This document shows, one piece after another, positions 12,303 to 23,337 of a DNA stretch of 47,434 nt. Position numbers and translations under genes: made by a program. The stretch covers positions 1 through 47,434 of the forward strand of contig LNKV01000081.1 of the NCBI GenBank assembly GCA_001465935.1, read 5' to 3'. Numbering within the stretch: the stretch's first letter is position 1; each line of letters begins with the position of its first letter. The notes beneath the pieces are model-generated. The model saw nothing but the letters and a program-made list of their open reading frames with translations, searched no databases and was not told where the DNA came from. This DNA comes from Clarireedia homoeocarpa. Its lineage: Eukaryota > Ascomycota > Leotiomycetes > Helotiales > Rutstroemiaceae.

Positions 12303-12510
12303 ATATGAGGGGATTCCCAAATTAAGCAATGATCTCCAATTGCCAGCTGTTCAGTTCTATTCTATTTTTAAGCCGCAGAACCTCCTAGAATTACTTAATT
12401 TTGCCACAATTTGAGGATATAAACCTCCTTCAAGCTGCGATGTAGTTAGTTCTTCAGATAGATCAGATCAGACTCAAATGCAATCACTTTTCCAAGAGCT
12501 GAAAATCTCA
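12303..12510 (+). repeat. Diverged promoter-like repeat, copy 2
   Basis: This is the partner of 8203-8410, with the same GAGGATATAAACCTCCTTCA core and an ATG at 12478 in the corresponding place (MQSLFQEL). The frame stays open for 68 codons, but the protein is not recognisable and runs into the 3' end of the antisense hydrolase pseudogene. It is probably the beginning of a lost gene. Confidence 0.6.
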
Positions 12511-12609
12511 CTTCCATGTGTATGTATTTGCTCTTCTTTCACAATGGCATGTAGATTCAATCTGGAGGTAAAAGGCAAGAAGCAAGATAGAGACCTTTCT
12601 TTAGCACAA

Positions 12610-13196
12610 CTAATTGCAATCATAATCAAGGCAATTCCATCCATTATAAGAAAGCATTCTTTTAACCCCGTCCGCCTGGGATGAAATTGCAAGGGCTCTA
12701 AGGTGCAACGTTGGAGCAAGCAGATCAAACCTGTGAAATCGCTCCGGGTACACAGGCAGTTCAGTCTGCACCCAAAAGCCCGTACTGAGTCACATATGCT
12801 ACAGCTTCGTCTCGAAAGACCATGGCACCTGTCTCTGTCTCTGAGATCCAAGTCAACGAAACATCGATGCCCGCAAATTGATTGAGCAAGACCACACCAC
12901 CACCATGAATATAATAGATACAGGCTCGAGGTGCTTTGACACTGACTCGTTGGTGTAAATATATAGAGGGCGATATCTGAATCACCTGCATTGAGACTCG
13001 GAAAGCGGCGCTCAACGTGTGAGATGGTAAGGTCACCAATTCTCTCGTGAGTTTCTGGAGTGGGCCGCTGAAGGCTGAGGTTGGTATGAATAGCAAGAAT
13101 CAGTTCACGGTTCAAGGTCGGAGGAGATAAGATCCTGGTCATGATAGACACAATCTGCACATCGTGTGACAGGCGAGGGAGATGAAACGGTATCAT
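12610..13196 (-). pseudogene. Alpha/beta hydrolase (HSL-like), core deleted
   Basis: The N-terminus reads from the ATG at 13196 through DSDIALYIFTPTS. A one-base frameshift near 12945 is then needed to reach the oxyanion-hole motif in ACIYYIHGGG. After FAGIDVSLTWI the sequence jumps straight to VFRDEAVAYVTQ, a segment normally near the C-terminus. The whole middle of the fold, including the GDSAGG nucleophile elbow, is missing. A second frameshift or stop near 12770 precedes a residual VYPERFHRFDLLAPT tail, the usual catalytic-His region. The family is hormone-sensitive-lipase-like esterases and carbamate or lactone hydrolases. The gene was likely part of the same pathway, since a lactone hydrolase would fit beside a Baeyer-Villiger enzyme, but it is now dead. 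Confidence 0.82.
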
Positions 13197-14410
13197 ATAA
13201 TTATTGTATGTAGGTGAGTAGCTTGGTGAAAGAGTACAAGTTGATAAATAAATAAGTTATATAATAATTATCCGAGTTTATAAATATTTATAATTTAATT
13301 TATATTATAAATCTATCTTTTTAATATATTATAATTTATAAACTCTATTTTAATATTATAATCTAATTATTATATTATAAAGAAATATAAATATATTATT
13401 ATAAATATTTACTTTTAATAATAAAAGTAAGTAGAAAGAAAAAGAATATATATTATAAATAATTAGATTACTATTAGATATAAATATAATATTAATTAGA
13501 AAAATAATATATTAATTATTGAATATTTATAAATCTAGTTTTATTATATAAATCTTCTTTTAAAAATAATTATTTTTTAATTATAATATATTACTTTTTT
13601 ATAAATAATAAATTATTTTTATTTAATTTCTTTATAATTTTCTTCTTTATTATATTTATATTTAATTTAATTATAAATATTAGAATTTTAATTATATAAG
13701 AGATTTCTAAATAATAATAAAATAATTTATTTCTAATTATAATTTAATATAAATTTAAAACTATTAAAATAACTTTTATATATTATTATATTATAAAATT
13801 ATAATAATATATTATAAGAAAAAAATTATATTATTCTTAGAATTAATAATTAAAGAATTAAAAAAATTAAAAGATTTTAAAAGTTTATATATATATAATA
13901 ATTATATAAATTATATATTTAAAAGTCTATTTTATTATTAAAAATAATATCTTTAAATATTAAATAATTTAATAAATATAATATATCTTTATTATTAATT
14001 TTTATAATTTATTATATATAAATTATTATATATTTTTTTTAAAAAAACTTATTTTTAAATATTTTAAATTTATTAATTCTAATTAATAAAATTAATAAAT
14101 AAATATAAGAATATTAATTAAATATAAAAAATTAAATAAATATAAAATAAAAATAAACTAATATTATTTATAAATCTATTTTTAATTATATATTTAATTA
14201 TTTAAAAAGTTATTAAATAATTATTTTTAAAATATTTATAATTATCTTTATTTATTTAATATAAATATAATTATTTTAAAAAAATATTAAAACTTTAAAT
14301 AAAATATATTAAATAAATATAAAATTATTTTAAACTTAAATATTTTATATTATATTAAATTAATATTATAATTAAACTATTATATATAAAAAAAACCTTT
14401 AGAAAAAATC
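13197..14410. repeat. RIP-degraded AT-rich block
   Basis: This stretch is nearly pure A/T with no coding potential. The segment at about 13800-13915 resembles the repeats at 2280-2400, 2755-2875 and 46935-47050, so all three AT blocks derive at least partly from one transposon family. It separates the dehydrogenase island from the UstYa island and may have destroyed the 5' end of the ankyrin gene. Confidence 0.85.
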
Positions 14411-14545
14411 TAAAGATATCGCTTCTCTTTCAAAGATCTTGAACTTATACTATTTAAAGTCGCTGATAACTATAAAACCCTCCTCTATATCATCACTATA
14501 CGGAGATTTCCAATTGGAACCCCAGCATTGGGACAGCGAAGATAA

Positions 14546-16206
14546 GGTTCCAAGCTCTATGAGAACGAGTACGGTGGACTCCTGTATGAGATCATTACAC
14601 AGGATGACGTGGCCACTCTAAGCCGATACCTGACGGCTGTTCGAATCCCACCCCTCGGACATCGTGATTACCCACCGGATGACCCGTTCTTTACAGCGGC
14701 TGAATGTGGGAGTACGAATGTCCTTCGCCGACTTTTAGAGTACTGGGAGGCTGCTGATCCTTCGATTTATTCAAGGTCCCTCCTACCTGACGAGAGAGAC
14801 TTTCGTGTATTACACACAGCTTGCGGAGTTGCTGCTATCGATACTGTCCGCTTTTTACTTAGCGAGCCATGGCAAGCAAAACATGGGAATATACATGCGA
14901 AAGATGATGAGGGATTTACACCAATTCTTTCAGCTGCTAAGGCATTGGAGTCCGCCCTATATAGGATTCGGTTGAACAAAATCCATGACTCAATTGAGAG
15001 TTTTCTTGCCAAAGCCGAAGAAGTGATACACCTTCTTCTTGATCGCGGTGCCTGCGTTCATGATGTTCATATATGTACTATCTATTCATTCGATAAAGAT
15101 ATTCCTACAGAGCATAATGTTGTCAACGATACAGTCCTCAGTCTCGCGATCTCTCAAGTGAGCCCTACGCTGATCAAACGTCTATTCAATAAAGGTGCTG
15201 ATATATATGCAAAGATCGCGCACAAGTCGTTGGATGATGATAAGGAGGGATTTGGCGAAGATATTATTACAGGCGCAACTGCATTTCACTTCGGTAGCAT
15301 GCATTCTAACGTCGAGGGGATTCGGGTTCTCCTAGACCATCCGCGAGATCTTGGAGACTTCGAGATAGCTGTATGCACTGACAGCTTCGGTCGTCTTCCT
15401 CTTCACTGGGCAGCTTGGGGCCCCCGCTATCATGAGTATGCTCCGGAGCCGGAACAAATAGATTTACGTATAACAGCCACTATTGAACTACTTCTGGCAG
15501 TCAAACTAAGCACAATAACGCCAAGGATAAAGTAGGAGATACAGCTCTGCATTATGCTGTACGAAAATACGGATACAATAACGATAAGCACTTTGTGATC
15601 TTGCAGACCCTATGTAAACATGGTGCAGACAGCAGTATTCGCGGTCGGCAAGGCAAGACTCCACTGCACAGCCTAGCAAGTTGTGTTCATAGGAGAGACA
15701 TCATCAGTATAAGTCTTATTGATCTGCTCCTGGAGCACGGCGCAAGTGTATACGATATAGATGATGATGGTAACACACCTCTGCATGTTGTGGCCACTGA
15801 TATACTCCATAGTAAATCAGCACAACAACTAATCAGCAAAGGCGCAGATGTGAGCGCCACCAACAATCAAGGAAACACCTCCCTCCATCATGCAGCAAAA
15901 GGGATTTTTAGTCCATGGAAGCCTTCCGATATATATGCGCCCGGAGTTCGAGTCAAGGAGCAAGACAAGATAATAGAGGTTCTTCTGCATGGTATATCTA
16001 AAGAGAAAGCCGAATTCTTGATGAACCAACCAAACTCGAACGGCAAGACGCCACATCAAATCTGTAAAGAAACGAGGAAGAAATGGGAGGAGTCTGATGA
16101 AGTTGCTAGAAAGGAGCAGGCGAAACGCGAGAGGTGGCATCTGGAAATGGAAAGAAGTGGCGGAAGAGGACGCGGAAGAGGACGTGGAAGAGGATCTATA
16201 ATTTAG
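14546..16206 (+). pseudogene. Ankyrin-repeat protein, frame-broken
   Basis: Two long adjacent frames encode ankyrin-type repeats. The first (to 15535) contains GFTPILSAA, TVLSLAISQ and GRLPLHWAAWG, and ends after IELLLA. The second (to 16206) begins at about 15500 with NAKDKVGDTALHYA, then GKTPLHSLAS, GNTPLHVVA and GNTSLHHAA, and ends in an RG-rich tail. The join falls inside one repeat near 15495-15510, and no intron fits there, so I read a one-base frameshift (real or assembly error). The 5' end is also open. The frame is blocked by a TAA at 14543-14545, no in-frame ATG precedes the repeats, and an upstream exon would fall in the degraded AT block. It is probably a protein-interaction scaffold gene now inactive. 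The 16207-16422 stretch holds no gene. Confidence 0.75.
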
Positions 16207-16422
16207 AATAGAGAAAGCTCAGATAGCAGAGGAAGGGGAAAGGGAAGAGGGACGGTATAATGCACGAGCATTATATTTTATTTTTTCTTTTATATAAACC
16301 TACAAGTATATAAACTGAGGTTCCAAAAGAGGTTGCCGGAAACATATCTCTTATAAGGGCTATCAAAATCCAAACTCTAATTCGGATTTCACTCTTAGGA
16401 TAGTTGATGCATCTTTATGCAA

Positions 16423-16666
16423 TCAGTGCGCCTTAATCCTTCTTGAATCTGCATCCACCCATTCTAGAAGTGGCTTATACTTTACACATGTACGTAAAGT
16501 ATCTGCGTGTGGTACTGGATCTGGCTCCTTGCTCTTGTCCCAGCTGAAAGTCATGAGCCCTACATCTCCGTGGCATAATATGACTTGGCGCAAATAATCG
16601 AGGCAATGATCTATGACATATGTCAGTTGTTTTCCTAATCCACAGAAACGTTCATGCTGAATCGTT

Positions 16667-16703
<37 letters not shown>

Positions 16704-17488
16704 GCAGGCACATACCAATGTGTCTTGCATCTTTGTCTTGGTCTCGTCCAAAGAATATAGTAGGAGTTTTGGCCCAGATGGTGTTCCGAAGAGTATTCTG
16801 GCACACTTTTCAGACCATTGTGAGTCGTGAGAGATGTACAGATAAGACTTACAACGCAGTGAAGCTGATGCCACATTTCTACCTTGGAGAAATAGTGTTC
16901 TGGATCCGAGGGAAAAGGTATGGTCTTGTTGCTCATGCGAGAGGCTTCATCTGCGGTCAATCTAATCATCCCATCTGTCAAGTCGTCACTTTTGTTAGCA
17001 TCAAGTTGCAAGCAAGAAGGAGATTGATGTCAGAACTTACGAGCAAGTAGATCGTGCCAAGCCCGGTCACTCTCCACGCTTGGCGTCCCCATGTATTCTG
17101 TTCTGGGTCCATACAGGCCGTCGTTGAACACGCGGTTCTCATACTCGATGGCATTTGCAAGAGGTGCTTTCAGTAAGTGATTGTCAGAACAGAAATTATA
17201 TTGCATGCCTTAAACTAAAGCTCTTATTCCAGAAATTGACTCACTGTAAACTCTCTCTGCAGAAATAGTTGTACCAGTGATCGTGAATAATGTGAAGAAC
17301 ACGAGAAAGCTGGTCCAAAGAGAGAGGAGCCAAATAGTACAAAGGGAGAAATTGTAGGAATGTCGGGATTGGAAGGTAGCTAGTGCCTGGTCCTGATTTT
17401 CATGAACAGGAAATTCGTCTTGATCCGTCAGAAGACGAGCCTCCTGAGCAATGTTGAAATCGTGACCGTGGGATGATTGTGTAGACAT
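16423..17488 (-). CDS. UstYa family oxidase (DUF3328), copy 1
   Basis: UstYa-family proteins are membrane-bound oxidases that cyclise or crosslink peptide cores of fungal RiPPs; members also occur in other biosynthetic clusters. Five exons (17488-17245, 17166-17041, 16974-16853, 16797-16716, 16610-16423) give 253 residues, typical of the family. A cytosolic N-terminus is followed by one transmembrane helix (about 48-70). The luminal domain has YENRVFNDGLYGP, then the first metal-type motif HQLHC (159-163), restored next to NTLRN by splicing. The second motif is HIDHCLDYLRQ (190-200). Both HxxHC motifs are intact. The fourth intron carries a 33-base poly-A tract on the + strand, so its acceptor lies beyond a long T run in the transcript. 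The start ATG is at 17488. A second family member lies at 22.2 kb, and ustiloxin-type pathways also use pairs of such proteins. Confidence 0.92.
16668..16700. repeat. Poly-A homopolymer (33 bp) in an intron
   Basis: Thirty-three consecutive A residues on the + strand (T in the transcript) lie inside intron 4 of the UstYa-type gene. The true length may vary or be misassembled. Confidence 0.85.
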
Positions 17489-17694
17489 GTCAAATTTGTG
17501 GCAAAGATTGCCAGATACGTGAGACTGGACAGGTCTAGAAAATCGGCTTTAAAGTGTTCAAGGGAGTAGAAGAGATCATTCCTCGACATAAATCTAGCAT
17601 AAATAAACGCGCCTTGCTCTAGTCGCAGAACAAACAGCAGGCAGAGTCCGTCCGATCGGTTTCATACCTGTACACTAGTCATCTCTGGTCTTAC

Positions 17695-17955
17695 TCCCCC
17701 CCCCCCCCCCCCGGTTTAAAGGTTATTTGGCGGAAACAACAAGGGGGCAGCAAGGGAGTAATACAAGGGGTTCATCAAGTAAAATCTACAGTTTTCGACT
17801 GCTTTCTGTCTACTCAGATTATTACGTCAACCCTTGAACAGCTAAAATGGAGACCAACAAGGGACTTTAACCACTCAAATAATACCCTTTTATGTATTTC
17901 TGTACTATCTTACTCTAGCCCACCGAATAACCTTTAAACCGGGGGGGGGGAGAGT
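17695..17955. mobile_element. MITE (G-run/AAAGGTTATTTGG family)
   Basis: The left end is a C-run followed by GGTTTAAAGGTTATTTGGCG, and the right end is the inverse complement ending in a G-run. There is no coding content in about 260 bp. It lies in the otherwise empty 17489-18318 gap between two minus-strand genes. A short unrecognised frame at 18000-18275 has no support. Confidence 0.72.
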
Positions 17956-18318
17956 ATCTGGGGGAAGGGATCCTGCGGACCCACTACTTATGGCCTAGCA
18001 TGAGCCAGGGTCAAGGTGAAGAGGTCAGCCGACATGGAATGTTCATCCTTGTTCCAAAGCTTGTGCATCCCCGTATTAAAGAGCCCCATGTATGCTCCAC
18101 TTCAATTGTGAAAATGGGCCATTTCGAAGGGGTAAGCGTTTCTCAAGAGCTTAGGTCCTTTGCAGGAAGTCCAGAAATTGATCCTTATCAAAGTCCATGG
18201 GTAATGACGAGAAATCTAGGTTCAAAAATGGCGTCCCTCAAATATCAACCACAATTGTACTTCTTATCCAAATAATTTCTTAGGGTACTGTTTAAGTTCA
18301 AGTTAAAGTTACAGCAGT

Positions 18319-19411
18319 CTAGCCATCAAATGAGAGGGGACGATCATAAGTCCCAACAGGAGGAAGAACATAAGTTTTACCGGATACTGCTGCCTCACAG
18401 AGCCCAAAAAGTTCACAATAGCACAACTCCTCATTCTGACAGGACTGAGGCGGTTTCCCAAATATCATGTGCCAGACGTATTCCATGATTCTACCGCTGT
18501 AATAGTCGCTCAGGTCCGTTTCCAATAGCCATTGCCGATAGTTTTCGTAGTCCTCCTTCGGCCGCTCAAGTGTTTTCCAACGCGACAGCCCAAACTGGGA
18601 ACAGCAGGGCGCCATGACCGTAGATGGCACTGCTTTTGCTGGAAACAAATGCCCAAATGCTATGGCATACTGTCTCTCGTAAAAATTTGCTGATTGCTGT
18701 GCCGGGCGTAGAGGTTTCGTACAGCCAACTATCCAAGAACACCGAAGATTAACGTAACCCTCTCTTAAGAGGTATGGAACCTGTAATCTTTTCAACACCT
18801 GAAGGCCATCTTTCAGAAAAGGTCATGTTAGATTTTTATTGTTTCGTTCTTAAATTGGGGCCTACTATACCATATGACGGAGAATCGTTATGCCACTGAT
18901 ATTGCTTGCTATGAGAGAAGACCATAATGTCAGGAAGTTTCTCATAATTGTCTATGATATATCTAGTGATTCTATCAGCTGGGTATTGCAATAGTCTCTT
19001 GGCAGCGTCTTACGTCAAGTAGACCATTGCTTCTCTGCCTTTATTTTTTGGAACTGTCAAATTCCCTTGAAGACTATCGACTATGTAGATGCTTTTGCTC
19101 CAGTCGCTCAACTGCTTATCATTAAGCCAGGAAACATCATCTTGCATTATGCTAGCAACAATAAGTGCTTTTGAATGGATGAGAGGGTATTGGTATCCGT
19201 CGGGACGGGCGGTGTAAAGCAAGTCTTTTGGAGCTGCTTCTATAACGTTGATCTTGTGTGCTCGAAAAAGCGCCAGCACTACCAAAGCAGAAGTAGCAAA
19301 GGCAAATATTTTTCGTCGTGTAGTGTTTTTGAAATTACTAGAAAATAGCATTTTTGAATTCAGGTAGGCCGATAGGGACGAATAGTGGTAGCCAGCAAGA
19401 AGTTGCGACAT
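18319..19411 (-). CDS. DUF3431 family membrane protein
   Basis: Three exons (19411-19014, 18962-18871, 18809-18319) give 326 residues. An N-terminal hydrophobic segment (about residues 35-50, FAFATSALVVLAL) looks like a type II signal anchor, so the rest should lie in the secretory lumen. The body carries the conserved pattern I associate with DUF3431: KNKGREAMVYLTYIIDNY, LPDIMVFSHS, GYVNLRCSW, PCCSQFGLSR, SGRIMEYVWHMIFG and a Cys-rich CYCELFGLC. Both junctions rebuild conserved text, supporting the model. The biochemical function of the family is unknown to me, and a glycosyltransferase-like role is only speculation. It sits between a UstYa-type gene and a mannosyltransferase, consistent with a secretory-pathway modification set. 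Its start lies only 371 bp from that of the divergent mannosyltransferase gene, so they may share a promoter. Confidence 0.83.
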
Positions 19412-19782
19412 GGTGTCATGGAGGTGGAGGATTTAACTAAACAAGGAGAGGTCAGTTTCAGGAGCAGCACCTCGCATGGGTGGGGAAGGGCCTTGAGCTT
19501 CGGTCGTTTCGCGCCTGGCATACTGAGCAACTCGGATCTCCGGCATGTGAAACGCTTCTTTATTGCATGGAAATCTTTTTGTCTAGACTATAGTGAAGAT
19601 TCTATGAATTACTCCGGGTCACAATACTTCCCTTCCACATGAATTCTTAAGGGCGATTTTGCTCCCAAACCACAGCTAGTTAACAGCAGCGGTGGTCAGG
19701 AATTTTTACCTCCTCATGACGTTACAGCGACGCTTGGTGCAAGACATTGAAAATATCCCTGCACAGCGGAATACTTCCAATA

Positions 19783-21391
19783 ATGACGTTGAGGATGGTT
19801 GGCTCTCAAAAATCGGCGGCTCGATATACACTCTTTGGCATAACAATTGCTTCTTTTCTTTCGAGGTTCTGGCAATTGAGTCAGCCGGACTCTGTTGTTT
19901 TTGATGAGAAACACGTGTGGAAGGTACGACACAGCGATACAGATACTCGAGTTAAATCTAATGATGGTGTACAGTTTGCTTCATGCTATTTGCAGAGACG
20001 ATTTTGCCTGGACGTCCACCCGCCCTTCGGGAAATTGCTGTTTGCAGGAATTGGCCGTTTTCGTGGTTATGATGGCACAAGTATCTTCAACTCATCCGGA
20101 GAATCTTTTGTTGAAGAGGACCTTCCATATATTGCACTCAGGTCCCTCTCAGCCCTCCTTGGTGCGTTGACGGTGCCTGTTGTGTTCGAAATCATGCGGC
20201 AATCTGGTCACAGGCTTCCATCTTGCTTACTCTCAGCAGGCCTCGTGCTATTCGATAATGCATTCCTCACTGTCTCTCGATACATCATGCTGGATGCAAT
20301 GCTCTTGTTCTTTATATCTCTGAGCATTTTATCCTACATCCGATTTTCCCGTTTAAATAATTCCCTCGGAAAGCCTACCTGGTGGGGCTGGCTGATTTTC
20401 ACTGGTGTCTTTTTGAGCTGCACAATTTCGATAAAGTACGTTGGGACGCTCACTTTTATTTCGATTGGACTTCCCGTCATTCTCGACTTGAGGAGGCTCA
20501 GCAATGAGATGCGGAAGTCGAGGTTGACACTCTCTCACCTCACACTACATCTAGCAGCTCGGATTTTCTGCCTGATATTACTGCCCTTTGTGCTTTACCT
20601 GGGGTGGCTTCTCGTTCACTTCTCAATATCTGTGAAGCCTGGGCCGGGTAGCGCTTTCATGAACGCTTCTTTCCAACAGAATTTGCAGTATGGATTCACC
20701 AACAGGTCATCTTATCCCCCCAGCCTCATAGCTTCCGCTGTAGAATTTCTTTCGAATTCTTTAGAAATGCAGCAGGTCATGTTCGAGGGGAATAATGCGA
20801 TCAAAACTCCTCATCACTTGGAAAGCAGGCCAAGGGAGTGGCTGTTTCCCACCAGAGGACTTTTGTTTTGGAGAGACAAGACTTCCTTCAATGAGGTGTA
20901 CTTCACACCCAACCCAATCGGCTCTTGGCTGTCTGCCTTCACGATCTTTGTCTACCTTGGTCTTGTGGTCTGCGAGTGCCTCTTCGGGGAATTCCAGGTC
21001 GGGGATTGGTTGAATAAGCAATATCAGCGTAAGGAAATCCAAGAGAATTCAATCTGCTTGAGACTGACCCCTTAAATTTTTAGCAAGAAGGCGGCGTTTT
21101 TTTCGCACCGGAGGCTTTTTCTTCCTGATCTGGGCAGCACATTATTTCCCCTTCTTTCTCATGCAGCGGACGCTGTACTTGCACCACTACCTTCCGGCTC
21201 AAATGGGTTCCATTTTACTTGTTGGCTCCGTTAGTGATTTCATTTTTTCTCGCCGGCGTCAGCGAAACAGGGCGGAGTGGTTTCTCATTGTCTCACTTCT
21301 TTTACTCTGCTTCGCAGTATGGATTGTCTTGCTACCCTTGTCGCAAGGCTCCCAGATGTGGATGCATGGTGCTCAAATCCCGACTTTATAA
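19783..21391 (+). CDS. Protein O-mannosyltransferase-like, MIR-less
   Basis: PMT enzymes transfer mannose from dolichyl-phosphate-mannose to Ser/Thr in the ER. Exons 19783-19923, 19975-21028 and 21084-21391 give 500 residues. The catalytic Asp-Glu pair is D41-E42 (VVFDEKH). It is followed by FASCYLQRRF and DVHPPFGK (60-67) as in PMT2/PMT4 types, then RYIMLDAMLLFF and several membrane helices. After GPGSAFMNASFQ the protein goes through a short loop directly to RPREWLFPTRGLLFW and the C-terminal four-helix region with YLHHYLPAQ. The three MIR repeats (about 200 residues) that normally sit in this luminal loop are absent, and the family is usually 700-900 residues. No frameshift is needed, so the short form looks real rather than decayed. 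Upstream in-frame codons to 19747 lack an ATG. It may glycosylate a specific pathway peptide rather than general cargo. Confidence 0.88.
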
Positions 21392-21544
21392 AAGCTTGAT
21401 TTTGGAAGGCGCCTGACAGGTGCCACGTCATTGACGGTGGCCATGAGTCGTGTATATTGTCTATGGCAACTTTTGCCCTCTGTATCAGTCAGACCGCCCA
21501 AATAAGGCTTGTACGTGAAATTGATGACTTAACTTTCAGGCCGT

Positions 21545-21815
21545 TGTTTGGGAAGCGGTGAACGGAGCCCGTGGGCCGGGTTTTCAACTTTTTGTCTCAC
21601 TCATTGGGGACCCCATGGGATAATATAACTAAGCCCCAACCCTCCCAATGGGTTGCCAAGGGCCCAAAATATGACTTACACGTGATAGATCCCACTTAAT
21701 ATAATTTATAAGTGGATGTAGCTAGGAGTGAAAGTCACATGCTGGGTCCCTTGGCAACCCCCTGGGTCCTATTTGAGCTGTCAACCCACCCGTTGGGTTT
21801 TCGCCGCAGCCTACT
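21545..21815. repeat. Foldback / MITE-like inverted repeat
   Basis: GGGTTGCCAAGGG near 21650 and its inverse complement near 21755 are the best-matched arms. Outer arms (GGGCCGGGTTTTCAA near 21575; AACCCACCCGTTGGGTTTT near 21785) extend the pairing. A central hairpin around 21690-21717 (CCACTTAATATAATTTATAAGTGG) is nearly perfect. There is no coding content. The rest of the 21392-22243 gap shows nothing recognisable. Confidence 0.55.
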
Positions 21816-22243
21816 TCCTAGTGACTAAAAGAGTAAAAAAGGTTGATGAACAGCTAACTGGAAGTGGAAATGAAGTGATCAGTTCATCCCCCTGCCAATA
21901 GCAAAATTTGAAGTTCGGATCGGCAAAGCTTAAAAGAATCAAGCATTCCAAACTACATTAGCTTGAGGTATTTAATTTAGAGTTTGATCTTGCCTGGCTA
22001 GTGTTCCAGGGGCACAGATGCTTGACCTCAAGGGAATTTATTGTCGCCGATAAACAGAATTAGCCGAACTGGTGCCAGGTACCCTGACAAGTCCTAAATA
22101 GTGTGAAGGGGGAGATCAAATCAGGAGTCATTTGAGAACGAACCTATCCTACCTGATCTAACAGTCAGAATTGTTGACATCCCTTTCTTTTGCCCAGTCT
22201 ATCAGTCTCGTAGCCACGATATTGAGTAAGTGATCCATGAACA

Positions 22244-23188
22244 ATGGCTGCAAAATATCGCAGTCTCGAAGCCAACGAGGCCGCATGTGATGCAGGAGAG
22301 TCAGAAGAAAAAGAGGTCCAATGGCTTTTGTTTGCAAGAACAAGCTGGTACATGATTTGCGGATTGCTTCTTGGCCTATTATTTGGCCTCTTCCTGGGGA
22401 TAAATTTACGCTTCATTTCTGGGGGAAACTCCAACAACTTGAACAGTTTCAACGACGAATCTCCCCTTCCTAAATGTCAGTCTCCAGGCCCGAAGATTGG
22501 TGTCTTTAATTTTAAGCCCCAATTGATCTGGTGCGGTATAGCTGAAATCCAGTTTTAGTCTCGAGAGTTCCGACAGTCTGGCAACCCAACGAAGCCTACA
22601 TGGGCGCTGGATCACGTGAGACAAACGCTCACTGGCAGGCTCTCATGCCAGGCAAGTTGTTTTATCACTAAAGAGAAATGGGCAAAACTAATTCGCTGTA
22701 TCGTAGAGCCGGCGATATTGTGGGTTGAACATCCTGACCACTGGAAACTGGGGCCTGGTGTTGGTCCTGACGACGACAAAGATGCAAACACCAACTTCTA
22801 TATGGTTTCAGTAATCCATCAATTTCACTGCGTTGTGAGTCTTCGAATAATTTCTATTCTGTAGGAATGAAGAAATTGATGTATAGCTCGCTCCTAATAC
22901 CGTTTCTAGAAAATGATACGAAAGGCATATTGGATTCTGAGAGACGGTTTATGGGAAGGCCAAGACGACGTTGAGTCTGAGCATGTGGAGCACTGTTTTG
23001 AATACCTGCGTCAAGCAGTCCTGTGTTCTGGGGATTTGACTATAGAACCGTCTAACCCCATCCCTGGAATTACACCAATATCTGGATGGAATGTAACTCA
23101 TCAGTGCTTGGATTATGCATCATTGCGGGAGTATATTTCAGAGCAGGACAGTTGGTATCATTCATCGGTCGAGGGGGGCAGACTATGA
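22244..23188 (+). CDS. UstYa family oxidase (DUF3328), copy 2
   Basis: Exons 22244-22475, 22559-22651, 22707-22834 and 22910-23188 give 243 residues. A single transmembrane helix (about 35-55) follows a short acidic N-terminus. The luminal part has VPTVWQPNEAYMG and HWQALMP, then HQFHC (146-150) and HVEHCFEYLRQ (176-186), the two HxxHC motifs of the family. In the second motif the usual Asp before YLRQ is Glu. A late GWNVTHQCLDY segment is also typical. Intron 2 begins GCAAGT, a GC-AG intron, and is needed to join ALMP to EPAILWVEHPDHW in the right frame. The protein is clearly distinct in sequence from the copy at 16.4 kb, so the two are not a recent duplicate. It is likely an oxidative tailoring enzyme in the same peptide or secondary-metabolite pathway. 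Confidence 0.9.
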
Positions 23189-23337
23189 ATTCGTAGATGG
23201 TTCGACGGCTAGCTTTCCAGTTTCCGGTTTTAAACCTCACTTTACTTATAGCTACACCCAAATGGTGTTACGAAACTAAAAGATCTAAAGACCTTAAACT
23301 CGACTATATATATAGTAATAGAATCTTAGATAGAGAT

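Noticed and set aside
12474..12760. Gene starting at the ATG at 12478 (68 codons)
   Set aside because: The frame has no recognisable domain and overlaps the antisense pseudogene. I kept it only as part of a duplicated promoter relic.
18000..18275. 91-codon plus-strand frame between a MITE and the DUF3431 gene
   Set aside because: No signal peptide, repeated core or known motif, so it is not a credible precursor peptide.
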